From Maribacter zhoushanensis (lineage in GTDB: Bacteria > Bacteroidota > Bacteroidia > Flavobacteriales > Flavobacteriaceae), in contig NZ_JARKMR010000001.1 in the NCBI RefSeq assembly GCF_029350975.1, positions 434,001-498,000 of the forward strand: a DNA stretch of 64,000 bases. Reading direction: 5' to 3'. A program made the position numbers and the translations under genes. How positions within the stretch are numbered: position 1 is the stretch's first letter; each line of letters opens with the position of its first letter. The notes under the pieces are model-generated. The model saw nothing but the letters and a program-made list of their open reading frames with translations. It searched no databases and was not told the origin of the DNA. Below are positions 9,224 through 18,337 of this stretch, one piece after another.

Positions 9224-10045
9224 ATGAATGAAATTATAGTGTATTTTGAATCGATAGACCCGGTATTAGCTGCATTTTATGCAACATTGTTTACATGGGG
9301 ACTAACAGCTGCGGGTGCTGCTTTGGTATTTCTGTTTAAAACGATGAACCGTGCCGTTTTAGATGGTATGTTAGGTTTTACTGGTGGTGTAATGGTTGCG
9401 GCAAGTTTTTGGAGCTTACTGGCACCTGGTATTGAAATGAGTCCCGGTGAAGGTTTTGTAAAGGTTATACCGGCAGCAATTGGCTTTTTTCTAGGTGCTA
9501 TGTTCATATTTGGGTTAGATAAGGTATTACCACACCTGCATATTAATTTTAAGGAAAGCGAAGCGGAAGGTGTAAAAACTCCTTGGCGTAGAACTACCTT
9601 GTTGACCTTGGCAATTACCCTACATAACATACCTGAAGGTTTAGCGGTAGGTGTTCTCTTTGGTGGTGTAGCGGCTGGTTTTGACGGGGCTTCAATTGGC
9701 GGTGCCGTTGCATTGGCTTTGGGTATAGGTTTACAGAATTTTCCTGAAGGTTTTGCCGTTGCTATGCCTTTGCGTAGACATGGTTTAAGCAGAACAAAGA
9801 GTTTTATGTTCGGTCAGGCATCTGCGCTTGTAGAACCTGTAGCCGCTGTATTAGGAGCTTGGGCTGTAATGACTTTTCAGCCTATTTTACCTTATGCACT
9901 TTCATTTGCAGCGGGCGCAATGATTTTTGTTGTGGTTGAAGAGGTAATACCAGAAACGCAGCAAGATAAATACACTGATATTGCTACAATGGGCTTCATT
10001 GGCGGCTTTATTATCATGATGACATTAGATGTTGGTCTAGGTTAA
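9224..10045 (+). CDS. ZIP-family divalent metal transporter
   Basis: This 273-residue inner membrane protein has about eight hydrophobic segments. The ZIP signature helices are intact: HNIPEGLAVGV (about residues 138-148) and LQNFPEGFAVAMP (about 170-182), which provide the His, Asn and Glu ligands of the binuclear metal site. Unlike many ZIPs it lacks a long histidine-rich loop; the loop after HLHINF is short. It is probably co-transcribed with the DtxR-type gene. Bacterial ZupT-like members import Zn, Fe or Mn, and this context favours Mn or Fe. It would complete the route begun by the divergent outer membrane receptor. Confidence 0.9.
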   Translation: MNEIIVYFESIDPVLAAFYATLFTWGLTAAGAALVFLFKTMNRAVLDGMLGFTGGVMVAASFWSLLAPGIEMSPGEGFVKVIPAAIGFFLGAMFIFGLDKVLPHLHINFKESEAEGVKTPWRRTTLLTLAITLHNIPEGLAVGVLFGGVAAGFDGASIGGAVALALGIGLQNFPEGFAVAMPLRRHGLSRTKSFMFGQASALVEPVAAVLGAWAVMTFQPILPYALSFAAGAMIFVVVEEVIPETQQDKYTDIATMGFIGGFIIMMTLDVGLG

Positions 10046-10132
10046 GACTAAAGTGTTTCAATACTAAAATAATTTAATACCGGTTTTAGCGTTTAAGGCA
10101 ATAGTATTGTTAACTTGATACTTTAATTTTTT

Positions 10133-10573
10133 ATGCAATCTTCTAAGAAAAATTGGATTTGGACAATTACTTTGATCGTGACGGTTATTTGTTGTGCGGC
10201 CGTTTTAATACTTCATGTTAAGAACTGGGTATCTAATGATGATAATAGTCTTGGTCTACGCTCCGGGTTTTACAATGTTGAAATTCCTTTAAGTGAATTG
10301 GACAGTGTTGCGTTTGTGGAGAGAATACCACCAATGCAGCGTTTGCATGGTTTTTCTGCCTTAGAGAAGGAAAAAGGTGTATTTAGAGAGTTTAAAGATT
10401 CTTTGACCGATAAAAAAGTATATGTATTTGTCGATAATATCAATCAGAATAAACTAAAGTTGGTCTATAAAGATTCTAGCTATGTATACTTTAACTTAAA
10501 AGATAGCGTTGAAACTGTTCAATTGTTTCAGAAACTTAGCTCAAGAACAGGAGCTTTAAGCGAGCCTAATTAA
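10133..10573 (+). CDS. Membrane-anchored protein of unknown function
   Basis: I do not recognise this 146-residue protein. One transmembrane segment at about residues 9-28 (IWTITLIVTVICCAAVLIL) follows a short basic N-terminus, which predicts a single-pass anchor with the remainder (30-146) outside the cytoplasm. The soluble part is rich in charged residues and valines, with no cysteines or known motif. It starts 87 bases after the ZIP gene, which could place it at the end of the same transcript, but no functional link is visible. Confidence 0.65.
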   Translation: MQSSKKNWIWTITLIVTVICCAAVLILHVKNWVSNDDNSLGLRSGFYNVEIPLSELDSVAFVERIPPMQRLHGFSALEKEKGVFREFKDSLTDKKVYVFVDNINQNKLKLVYKDSSYVYFNLKDSVETVQLFQKLSSRTGALSEPN

Positions 10574-10646
10574 GATCGATTTATAATGATTTAAAAAAAG
10601 CTTAAAGATTACATTAGTTTTGGCATAACAATTGAAACTATTTTTG

Positions 10647-10744
10647 ACTCGATAATCTAGATTATAAATATTTAGACGCTTGCGTCTAAATCTAAATAAA
10701 GTTTTTAATTTAATGCTTCTGTGGCTTGCCAAGAAGTTGTGTAA
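10647..10744 (+). repeat. Dispersed intergenic repeat, copy A
   Basis: It contains ACTCGATAATC, the hairpin GACGCTTGCGTC and a GGCTTG-centred segment, collinear with copies at 28565-28660 and 55251-55320. It lies directly upstream of the DUF2141 gene. Confidence 0.7.
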
Positions 10745-10759
10745 ATTTAGATAGCACCC

Positions 10760-11182
10760 ATGATTAAAAAGAATCTTTTAGCACTATTAGTAATAGGTTT
10801 ATTATCTACAGGTCTTTTTGCACAACATAATGTGAGTATAAATATTGACGGCGTCACTTCTGAAAAGGGAAATATCTGTTTTGCCGTTTATAATAATGAA
10901 GGTTCTTTTTTAAAGTTTGATGAGGTCTATAAATCAGGTTTTGAAAAGGCTGTAAAAGGCAAGACGGCTTTTGATATTAAAGACCTTCCTGAAGGGGAGT
11001 ATGCTATTGCTATTTTTCATGATGCCAACGGCAATAAAAACTTAGATACCAATATGCTTGGCATCCCAAAAGAACAAATTGCTTTTTCTAAAGGAAAAAT
11101 GAAAATGTTTGGTCCGCCAAAATATAAGGAATGTGCATTTACCGTAAATTCACATATGGAGATGAATATTAGGTTGAACTAA
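10760..11182 (+). CDS. DUF2141 domain secreted protein
   Basis: This 140-residue exported protein has a signal peptide (LLSTGLFAQ), then a DUF2141 domain covering the rest. Recognisable pieces are GNICFAVYNNEGSFL, the LPEGEYAIAIFHDANGNKNLDTN loop (in two parts) and GIPKEQIAFS. The family is a beta-sandwich found widely in Bacteroidota and Proteobacteria, with no established function. It ends three bases before the stop of a convergent small lipoprotein gene. The dispersed repeat copy A occupies its upstream region. Confidence 0.85.
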   Translation: MIKKNLLALLVIGLLSTGLFAQHNVSINIDGVTSEKGNICFAVYNNEGSFLKFDEVYKSGFEKAVKGKTAFDIKDLPEGEYAIAIFHDANGNKNLDTNMLGIPKEQIAFSKGKMKMFGPPKYKECAFTVNSHMEMNIRLN

Positions 11183-11185
11183 TGT

Positions 11186-11584
11186 TTAATAACTAGTTAT
11201 CTTAATAACACCATTAGAGCCTTGTGTGCCATAACCTGCAGCATCTGCACCAGATAGAATTATAATTTTCTTTACGTTATAACTGTCTATAAGCTCGTTA
11301 ACTGAAAGAAACGAATTTCCTATAACCTGATTGTTTAAAACGTATAAAGGCTCCTGATTTCCGCTTGAATCAAACGAGTTTGCGGTCTTGTTTAAAATAG
11401 GAACGTTGTTTTGAAGCACTACGCCAGGCTTCTGTCGAATACGTTGTAATAGAGAAACATTCGCTCTATTCTTTTCCCTTAACTCGTTATCTAAAGAAGA
11501 TGTATTACCGCTCGTATTTTTTACAGGTCCACAACTGCTCATTAAAATGAATATTATACTATAGATTAAGAGATGCGATTTCAT
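11186..11584 (-). CDS. Small lipoprotein with TonB-receptor plug-like C-terminus
   Basis: This 132-residue protein has a lipoprotein signal with lipobox LMSSC (Cys17). The C-terminal 70 residues resemble the plug of TonB receptors cut free from any barrel: PLYVLNNQVIGN where receptors have PLVVIDG, then IILSGADAAGYGTQGSNGVIKI, matching the LKDASAAIYGARGANGVI pattern. Free-standing plug-like lipoproteins occur in Bacteroidota, but their role is unknown. It is convergent with the DUF2141 gene. Confidence 0.75.
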   Translation of the reverse strand: MKSHLLIYSIIFILMSSCGPVKNTSGNTSSLDNELREKNRANVSLLQRIRQKPGVVLQNNVPILNKTANSFDSSGNQEPLYVLNNQVIGNSFLSVNELIDSYNVKKIIILSGADAAGYGTQGSNGVIKITSY

Positions 11585-11655
11585 AGTTTATAAGATTATA
11601 CTTTCTGTAATTTATGAAATAATAGGAGATGACAGTATCTTTGAAATAAAAAGAT

Positions 11656-12042
11656 ATGGTTTTAGTAGCGCAATTGACAGGTGCTTTATTAGGTTTGCTA
11701 GCAGTTGTATTTGGTGCTTTTGGAGCACATTTGCTTAAGAAAACATTTACTGCAGATCAATTAAATAGTTTTGAAACTGGAGTAAAATACCAAATGTATC
11801 ATGCGCTATTGATACTGATGTTAAGCTTTAATTTAAACTTAGAAACGGGACTAGAAAAAGCAATTATCTACTGCTTAATTATAGGGACAATTCTTTTTTC
11901 TTTTAGTATCTACGGTTTGTGTATTTCTGCATCCAAAGGAAACAAAATAAAATTATTAGGTCCAATAACCCCACTTGGCGGACTCTTTTTAGTATTAGGT
12001 TGGGGGTTATTGTTCTATAATTTTATTAAAAATCTAGTTTAA
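11656..12042 (+). CDS. DUF423 family membrane protein
   Basis: This 128-residue inner membrane protein has four predicted transmembrane segments. The N-terminal GALLGLLAVVFGAFGAHLLKK and YQMYHALLIL segments, plus LGPITPLGGLFLVLGW near the C-terminus, are the conserved parts of the DUF423 (YgdD-like) family. No biochemical role is established. Its stop overlaps by four bases the stop of a convergent gene. Confidence 0.88.
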   Translation: MVLVAQLTGALLGLLAVVFGAFGAHLLKKTFTADQLNSFETGVKYQMYHALLILMLSFNLNLETGLEKAIIYCLIIGTILFSFSIYGLCISASKGNKIKLLGPITPLGGLFLVLGWGLLFYNFIKNLV

Positions 12043-13580
12043 TCTATAATAGACGCAGCCCTAAATTCTTTAATAGCAGTATTAGGTTCTATTATGGCAT
12101 AACCCTCCCAGAAAGTTGGGTCGTATTTAGGCATATAAGTTGGTGATACAGTATTATTTTCTGTAAAGCCATCATAGCTAGATTGATCAATGTTGTTAGA
12201 GTCAAATACTATAAGTTCATTTTTTTCTGTTCCTATTATCACAAAGTCCATATCGCCAGAGAGCTCGTTCTGCTTATTTTTTCCTTTTACAATTTTATTC
12301 TTTTCAATTATTTTGAGCGGCCTTTTAACGCCAACTCTCATACCGCTTTCAGACTCTAAATAACGTAAGCTATAATGGTTGTCTTTATTTTTGTTATATA
12401 TTATTTTTCCTTTAGATAAATAATAGTTTGTAGAAATGCCCAGTAAATTAAATTTTTTAGTTGGTTTAACATTAGTGTAATCTATTTGAACTACCGCAAA
12501 ATCTTCAGCGTTTACATAAAGTGTTCCTTCATAATCTGAAGATCCACTTGGTTGAAATGAGATTACGTAAACCGCATCATCACCTAAATATGTAAATTCT
12601 TGAAGTGTATAATCGTATTTTCTGGTTTTAAGGATGAAATTTAGTTTGCTATCTTCTTCTGTAGGTAGACTAAGGAAAATATCATTGAGCTGATTCTTTT
12701 TCCATTTAGCATAATTTTTCTGCCGTTCTTCTTTGTCTTTTTTTCTCTTTTCTAATTCTTCGTTTGCAGCTGCCACCTCAGAAGAATCAACTTCAGTCTC
12801 TAAAAGTTCGCTTACTTCGTCAGCATCTATTTTAGTGCCAAATAAACCAGATTTAATCTTGAAATAGGAACCCGGTTTAACATTGTTTCTCAATATTTCA
12901 TTAAATTTTTCTTCTAATTTTTCGGCATCTAGTTCGTTGCTTTTGTCAAATAACTTGGAAGCTTTAAGAAGGTCTAATTTTAATAATTCTTTACTTGGGT
13001 CGCCATATAGATCTCCTACTATTTCAGAATAATAGGTGTCGCTTTTTGGAACGGTATTTATAACACTATCAATGAATTGTTGGTTCAATACATCTATGGA
13101 AGATTTTTTGACCTTAAAGTCACTTTTGGTCCACCTATCCGTGTTAGTTGTTCTATGAAAAAGCCTTTTTTTGGATAAATTATTAGCGTAATTTTTTTCT
13201 AGATTTTCTTCCACAAAATCCATTATCTCGTCAGCTGTGTAATTCTTGTTTGAGACGATAACTTCTCTCAATTCTATTGCTTTTGGGACTAGGGAAATTT
13301 TAGTGGATGTAAATTCAGCTATTGGTCTGGTCAATGTTTCATACCCCATTGAGGATACGGTGAGGGAGTCAGATTCAGTAATAGCTTCGTCGAATATTAA
13401 GTTGAAATTACCTTCTTCGTTGGTTATTGCCCAGTTCTCTTTTAATTGAACAGAGGCAAAAGGTATGGGTTGTTGACTTACACTATCTATTACCGTAGCA
13501 CTTAAGCTTTGTGCGTTGGTGTGAAATAGGTTGAATAATAAAAAAGTAAAAATGGGTAATAAAATTGGTCTAGTGTTCAT
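12039..13580 (-). CDS. Secreted protein with carboxypeptidase-like regulatory domain, function unknown
   Basis: This 513-residue protein has a signal peptide (FHTNAQ) followed by a carboxypeptidase D-type beta-sandwich at about 25-110 (ATVIDSVSQQPIPFASVQL, EGNFNLIF, VSSMGYETL). The remainder has a lysine/glutamate-rich stretch near 265-300 (EELEKRKKDKEERQKNYAKW) that may be helical, and a beta-rich C-terminal part with repeated YDYTLQEFTYLGDDAVYVISF-type strands. Proteins of this plan are common at the Bacteroidota cell surface without known role. There is no TonB plug or barrel. It stands alone between the DUF423 gene and the feo operon. Confidence 0.75.
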   Translation of the reverse strand: MNTRPILLPIFTFLLFNLFHTNAQSLSATVIDSVSQQPIPFASVQLKENWAITNEEGNFNLIFDEAITESDSLTVSSMGYETLTRPIAEFTSTKISLVPKAIELREVIVSNKNYTADEIMDFVEENLEKNYANNLSKKRLFHRTTNTDRWTKSDFKVKKSSIDVLNQQFIDSVINTVPKSDTYYSEIVGDLYGDPSKELLKLDLLKASKLFDKSNELDAEKLEEKFNEILRNNVKPGSYFKIKSGLFGTKIDADEVSELLETEVDSSEVAAANEELEKRKKDKEERQKNYAKWKKNQLNDIFLSLPTEEDSKLNFILKTRKYDYTLQEFTYLGDDAVYVISFQPSGSSDYEGTLYVNAEDFAVVQIDYTNVKPTKKFNLLGISTNYYLSKGKIIYNKNKDNHYSLRYLESESGMRVGVKRPLKIIEKNKIVKGKNKQNELSGDMDFVIIGTEKNELIVFDSNNIDQSSYDGFTENNTVSPTYMPKYDPTFWEGYAIIEPNTAIKEFRAASIID

Positions 13581-13684
13581 AGTGTTAGATTATTCCTACG
13601 CAATCTAGACGAACAAGAGTAAGTATCGTTACAATTTTAGAAATTGTTATGAACGTTTTAGAAAAAAATTAACAGAACTAAGAT

Positions 13685-13834
13685 TTAGTGACAGCCACAA
13701 TCTCCTTGGCCACAGCCTTTTGAATTACTCTTTTTGCCAGCCCAGATAGATTTAGGAAGTAAAAATTTATTCACCAAATATAATGCAGAAATAGCAACGG
13801 TAATATAAACTAATATGTGTTGTAGAATGTCCAT
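13685..13834 (-). CDS. FeoB-associated cysteine-rich membrane peptide
   Basis: This is a 49-residue peptide starting at the ATG at 13834. One transmembrane helix (residues about 4-25) is followed by a basic stretch and a C-terminal GCGQGDCGCH tail with three cysteines and a terminal histidine, a likely metal-binding end. Such peptides follow feoB in many Bacteroidota and Firmicutes. It starts two bases after the feoB stop, so it is the last gene of the feoA-feoB unit. Confidence 0.85.
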   Translation of the reverse strand: MDILQHILVYITVAISALYLVNKFLLPKSIWAGKKSNSKGCGQGDCGCH

Positions 13835-13836
13835 AT

Positions 13837-16023
13837 TTATTTTAATAATTGATAAGCTATTAAAGCTACAATATACGCAAAAAGGCTCATAAATACTAGT
13901 TGACCAGCTGGCCATTTCCAAGAATTGGTTTCCTTTTTTACTACGGCCAATGTGCTCATACATTGCATAGCAAATGCATAGAATAAAAGTAATGAAACAC
14001 CAGATGCCAAATTGAAAAGTGGTTTGTTCGTTCTTGTATTTACTTCAGCCGCCATTCTATTCTTAATAGTCTCTTCCTCATCATTACCTACGCTATAAAT
14101 AGTAGCCAGTGTACCTACAAAAACTTCTCTTGCGGCAAATGATGTAAGTACGGCAATACCAATTTTCCAGTCATAGCCTAAAGGCCTTACAATGGGTTCA
14201 ATAGCTTTGCCCATATAGCCCATGTAGGAGTGTTCTAGTTTGTAACCGGCTATCTCTTGTGCCAAGGCACGATCTTCTAGTTCTTTGCGCGCTAATGCGC
14301 CAGACCCTTCGTCAGCAGTTGTGCCATTTTGATGCGTCTCAAAATATATTTCGCTACTTGCACTAAAACCATTTTCCTGTACTCTATTTGTTACAATGGT
14401 TTCTGCATTTTTAAATTCGTCAGAGAATCCGTTAGAACCTAAAAACCATAGTATAATTGATATGGCCAAAATTATTTTACCAGCTCCAAATACAAAGCTC
14501 TTTGTTTTTTCTAGTACAGTGTACCCTACATTTTTTAGTAATGGTAATTTGTAATTAGGCATTTCTACCACAAAGAAAGATTTGCTCTTGATTTTTAAAA
14601 TCTTGTTTAAAATAACTGCAGATAAAATAGCAGCACCAAACCCCATTAAGTATAATGACATTAAAGTCAGGGCTTTATAACTAAGCCCCAGGAAACTACC
14701 TTCCGGTATTACTAATGCTATAATTATCAAATACACAGGTAGCCTTGCAGAACAAGTAGTAAAAGGCGTTACCAAAATGGTAATTAATCTTTCTTTCCAG
14801 TTTTCAATAGTTCTGGTTGCCATAACGGCTGGTATTGCACAAGCGGTACCTGAAATTAACGGAACCACACTTTTACCGCTCAACCCAAACGGACGCATAA
14901 TTCTGTCCATTAAAAAGACTACCCTGCTCATATAGCCTGTTTCTTCAAGTAAGGCTATAAACAAGAACAAAAATGCTATTTGAGGTATGAATATGACGAT
15001 ACCACCAATACCGGCTAAAATACCCTCTGCTATTAAGTTGGTGAAAACGCCTGGCGGTAAGGTGTCTTTTACCCATTCTGTAGCCGATGCAAAGAAACCG
15101 TCAATTAAATCCATTGGGTACTCGCTCCACCCATATATTGCTTGAAAAATGGTAAGCAGTATTAAAAAGAAGATTACGTAACCAAAAACTTTATGTGTCA
15201 GAACCTTATCTAAAGTGGCTCTAAAACCTTTTGCGGCATTGGCATCTACTTTATAGGTTTCTTTTAAAATGCCGTTGATAAACTGATAGCGTAAAATGGT
15301 CTCTTTTTGTTGAAGACGTTTAAGCTCAGATTTAGATTTTGTGGTAAAAGAAGAAGTGTCTTTTATAAGCGTCTTCTCTAAAGGCATGAAATTTACATCT
15401 TGGGTAATCACCAGCCAAAGCTTATAAACATCTTCTTTTGGAAAAGCTTCTTTTAAACTTGCAAAGTATTCTGGTGCAATAACAGATGTATCTACATTTT
15501 GCGTTTTAGAAAGGTTTTTATAGTCGGCAATTAATTCGCGTAATCGCTCAATACCTGTTTCTTTACGAGTGCTGACTAATGCAATTTTTGAGTTTAATTT
15601 CTTTTCTAATAATTCAATATCAATCGTAATACCTTTACGAGACATACGATCCGCCATATTGATCACCAATATGGTAGGGATTTTTAAATCTTTTATTTGG
15701 GTAAAGAGTAAAAGGTTTCTCTTTAGGTTCTCAACATCAGAAACAACAATGGCAACATCTGGGTGGTCTTTATCATTTTTGTTTAAAAGAAGTTCTACAG
15801 CTACACTTTCATCTAATGAGGTAGTGTTTAAACTGTAGGTTCCTGGTAGGTCTAAAATATGAGCTTTTACACCTCTGGGTAGTTTACAGATTCCTTCTTT
15901 TTTCTCGACCGTAATACCTGGGTAGTTACCTACTTTTTGATTTAACCCGGTTAGTTGATTAAAAACCGAAGTTTTACCGGTATTGGGATTGCCTATTAGG
16001 GCTACATTAATTTGTTTACTCAT
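13837..16023 (-). CDS. feoB: Ferrous iron transporter FeoB
   Basis: This 728-residue inner membrane Fe(II) transporter has an N-terminal G-protein domain: G1 GNPNTGKTS (residues about 11-19), G3 DLPGTYS and G4 NMAD. A helical linker (to about 270) is followed by paired Gate domains of membrane helices, with CAIPAVMATR and FAAREVFVGTL as conserved ion-path motifs. The length is normal for the family. feoA lies upstream with a four-base overlap and the cysteine-rich peptide downstream, giving a three-gene operon. Iron (or DtxR) control is expected, but I see no clear operator near feoA. Confidence 0.96.
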   Translation of the reverse strand: MSKQINVALIGNPNTGKTSVFNQLTGLNQKVGNYPGITVEKKEGICKLPRGVKAHILDLPGTYSLNTTSLDESVAVELLLNKNDKDHPDVAIVVSDVENLKRNLLLFTQIKDLKIPTILVINMADRMSRKGITIDIELLEKKLNSKIALVSTRKETGIERLRELIADYKNLSKTQNVDTSVIAPEYFASLKEAFPKEDVYKLWLVITQDVNFMPLEKTLIKDTSSFTTKSKSELKRLQQKETILRYQFINGILKETYKVDANAAKGFRATLDKVLTHKVFGYVIFFLILLTIFQAIYGWSEYPMDLIDGFFASATEWVKDTLPPGVFTNLIAEGILAGIGGIVIFIPQIAFLFLFIALLEETGYMSRVVFLMDRIMRPFGLSGKSVVPLISGTACAIPAVMATRTIENWKERLITILVTPFTTCSARLPVYLIIIALVIPEGSFLGLSYKALTLMSLYLMGFGAAILSAVILNKILKIKSKSFFVVEMPNYKLPLLKNVGYTVLEKTKSFVFGAGKIILAISIILWFLGSNGFSDEFKNAETIVTNRVQENGFSASSEIYFETHQNGTTADEGSGALARKELEDRALAQEIAGYKLEHSYMGYMGKAIEPIVRPLGYDWKIGIAVLTSFAAREVFVGTLATIYSVGNDEEETIKNRMAAEVNTRTNKPLFNLASGVSLLLFYAFAMQCMSTLAVVKKETNSWKWPAGQLVFMSLFAYIVALIAYQLLK

Positions 16024-16265
16024 ACTACAGCATTATCTTCTATAATATCAAGTGCTATATGTAAGGCCATCTCTCTTCTAATGGCAATATGAGATCCGTT
16101 GACATTAATGTAAATTGGATCCTTTAAAGGTGCTACTTGTACCAATTCTACCTCATTTCCGGGTAGACACCCAAGTTCTAAAAGCTTGATTGGCAGTAGG
16201 TCTTCAGTGAATTCTTTGATAATTCCCTTTTGACCTCTCTTTAAATCTGCAACAGTAGTTTCCAA
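16020..16265 (-). CDS. feoA: FeoA-domain protein
   Basis: This 81-residue cytosolic SH3-like protein is needed for FeoB activity in other bacteria. The family core is visible: ADLKRGQKGIIKEF, LPIKLLELGCLPGNEVELV and the strand IAIRREMALHIAL. Its stop overlaps the feoB start by four bases, implying coupled translation. A -7 box lies about 30 bases upstream of its start codon. Confidence 0.94.
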   Translation of the reverse strand: METTVADLKRGQKGIIKEFTEDLLPIKLLELGCLPGNEVELVQVAPLKDPIYINVNGSHIAIRREMALHIALDIIEDNAVV

Positions 16266-16617
16266 TTTTTATTTAGATTCATTATAAGTAAGGCAAAAGT
16301 AATGGAAATATACTTATTCCCTATACTTTTTAGAATAATTAACTACTAGTTTATTGGGTGAATAGCTATTAAGGTTATCCATGTTTTACAAATTTAAATT
16401 CATGAAATATTATTTTAACATATTCGTTGAATAGTTGTCTCTTGTTAATATATAAGATTTATACCACTAGGTTCATGTGGTTTTAAATTATGCTTAGGTG
16501 GTTTCAACGACTAAATAACAACAACAACAATAACTTTTGGTCCACAAAAAGCATTACAAATATTACGGAAGGCAAGACAAGAATAATCAACTTAATTAAA
16601 TTTATAAACAACCAATC
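16266..16617. other. 352-bp divergent intergenic region between feoA and a secreted-protein gene
   Basis: This AT-rich region holds a minus-strand -7 box for feoA (16294-16301) and presumably the promoter of the plus-strand gene at 16618. A run of AAC trinucleotides occurs at about 16517-16532. I see no RNA gene or convincing Fur/DtxR palindrome. Confidence 0.5.
16294..16301 (-). promoter_or_regulatory. Candidate -7 box of the feoAB operon
   Basis: The minus strand reads TACTTTTG, an exact TAnnTTTG match, giving a leader of about 20 bases before feoA. No -33 TTTG is seen at the right spacing. Confidence 0.45.
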
Positions 16618-18273
16618 ATGAAAAAACCATTACTAGTATTGTTCCTTTTTGGAACACTCTCAATTTTTGGACAGTCTACCAAAGGAAAGAACATTACAGT
16701 CGCAATTCCTAGTTATGCGAAAAAACCTGTTCCCAAAAATGTAAATACATATATGGGTGCCTTTGCAAACTCTAAGGATGCCGCTTTACCGTTTACTGAA
16801 GAAGCGTTTAATAATGCTTTGAAATTTCAAGATTTTACGAAATTAACAGATGAAAACGGAACGCCAGATTTTCTTTTTGCTTTAAAAGGATTGACTATCA
16901 AAGATCTTGATATGAAATTTACTCGAAATAGGAGTGAAGAAAAATACAGCGTATCAATTGTGCCTAATTCAGATGCTGCCATATCGGTTTTGACTATGCT
17001 GAACGGAGAAAGCGTACATTATAATCGTATTCCCGTGCTTGCAAAGGCAGACCCACAGGGTAAAATTATTCCTGAGGTTATTACATTTGATTTTGAAGAA
17101 GAAGAAAAATTCTTGATTATTATAGGCGATGATAATGTTAAGGGAACTCCATATTTAGTTGAAGAATATTTAAGAAGAAGTCTTGGAGAAAACTTTTTAG
17201 CCAAGAAATTGACTCCATTACTTTATGCGGATTATGATAATAGATCTAATAGCGAAGCAGAAAAGTTTTATTTTATAAAAGATAAGAAAACAGAAGGTCT
17301 AGAAGATGAAACAAAAGCTAAGGTTATGGCTTTTGAAGAAATGTCTGCCGCTTTTACCAATATAGAAGAATTAAGAGCAGGTAAAGAACAATTACAATCT
17401 TTTAGAACGTATTGGGAAGAAAAATTGGCTACGTATGACCTATCAAGTAAAGCTGGTAAAAAAGCAGGATGGGGACTAATTATGAACCTATATAACGTTG
17501 CGTTGATGCAAGAAGATTTTAAGGCTGCATCTAAGTATATGGATATGGCTTTGGAGACTGAAGAAAAGAAATGGATAACAAAAGCCAAAAGAAACGCTTT
17601 CAATAAGCATTATGAAAGGTATACTTTTAATTATGATACGGCTACAGGTAAGCGTATCTATTCTGAAGGGTATACTGTTGATCCAGTTTTAGCTGAAATT
17701 GCAAGAAAAGAAACCATTGAAGGTAATAATATCGATAATGAGGTAGGTTATGTAATTAAAGATGATGGTGAAAAGATGGAAGGTAAAATTTCCATGCGTT
17801 TTTCACCTCCGGGAAAAGAAGCTGAAGGTGGTACTATGTTGGATGTTAGTGGCGATACTACAGCGAAAAGAGTTACCGTAACTTACGTTAATGCAAAAGG
17901 TAAGACTAAAAACTCGTCTTTAAAATGTAAAGAGGTCTCTGAAATAGTAATTGAAGATAAAGTGTTTGAGCCCGTTAATCCTAAAAAAGGCTTTATCAAA
18001 TCTACAGAGGCTGGTCTGTCTGGGTTTAATTTAAATAGTACGATTTTTATGCAACGTGTATTCACTGGTACTGGTATAAAACTATTTAAAGATTTAACGG
18101 ATGTTGATACATATTACTTTAGTATAGATGGCGTTAAAAAGGCTGAAACAGCTAGTGCAGAATTTTTTGCTAGTTGTCCAGTACTTGCAGATCGTATTGA
18201 TAGTGGTGAGTTTTCAAAATCTGAAGAAGATCAGATAAAGATTGCAAAAGCATTTTCAGAAGCTTGTAAATAA
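16618..18273 (+). CDS. Secreted protein of unknown function
   Basis: I do not recognise this 551-residue protein. It has a clear signal peptide (LVLFLFGTLSIFGQ). Residues about 270-340 look helical and TPR-like (AGWGLIMNLYNVALMQEDFKAASKYMDMALETE in pieces), and residues about 375-470 are beta-rich (NEVGYVIKDDGEKMEGKISMRF). It is acidic and lysine-rich, with a single C-terminal pair of cysteines. The first part (MKKPLL.. to about 110) repeatedly refers to short strand/helix units without known motif. It stands alone, with a rho-independent terminator shared with the convergent SCO1-type gene. Confidence 0.75.
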   Translation: MKKPLLVLFLFGTLSIFGQSTKGKNITVAIPSYAKKPVPKNVNTYMGAFANSKDAALPFTEEAFNNALKFQDFTKLTDENGTPDFLFALKGLTIKDLDMKFTRNRSEEKYSVSIVPNSDAAISVLTMLNGESVHYNRIPVLAKADPQGKIIPEVITFDFEEEEKFLIIIGDDNVKGTPYLVEEYLRRSLGENFLAKKLTPLLYADYDNRSNSEAEKFYFIKDKKTEGLEDETKAKVMAFEEMSAAFTNIEELRAGKEQLQSFRTYWEEKLATYDLSSKAGKKAGWGLIMNLYNVALMQEDFKAASKYMDMALETEEKKWITKAKRNAFNKHYERYTFNYDTATGKRIYSEGYTVDPVLAEIARKETIEGNNIDNEVGYVIKDDGEKMEGKISMRFSPPGKEAEGGTMLDVSGDTTAKRVTVTYVNAKGKTKNSSLKCKEVSEIVIEDKVFEPVNPKKGFIKSTEAGLSGFNLNSTIFMQRVFTGTGIKLFKDLTDVDTYYFSIDGVKKAETASAEFFASCPVLADRIDSGEFSKSEEDQIKIAKAFSEACK

Positions 18274-18294
18274 ATTCTAAATATTTAAAATTAT

Positions 18295-18337
18295 AAAAGT
18301 CCCCTTTGCAATCTGTACTGGGGGCTTTTATTTTTTA
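18295..18337. terminator. Bidirectional rho-independent terminator
   Basis: AAAAGTCCCC pairs with GGGGGCTTTT across a 15-base loop and is flanked by A and T runs. It serves the gene ending at 18273 and the convergent gene whose stop is at 18328. Confidence 0.8.

Noticed and set aside
13835..13963. N-terminal extension of the FeoB-associated peptide into feoB
   Set aside because: The extension lies in another frame of feoB and would add 43 residues with no membrane or family signal. The ATG at 13834 gives the known peptide size.
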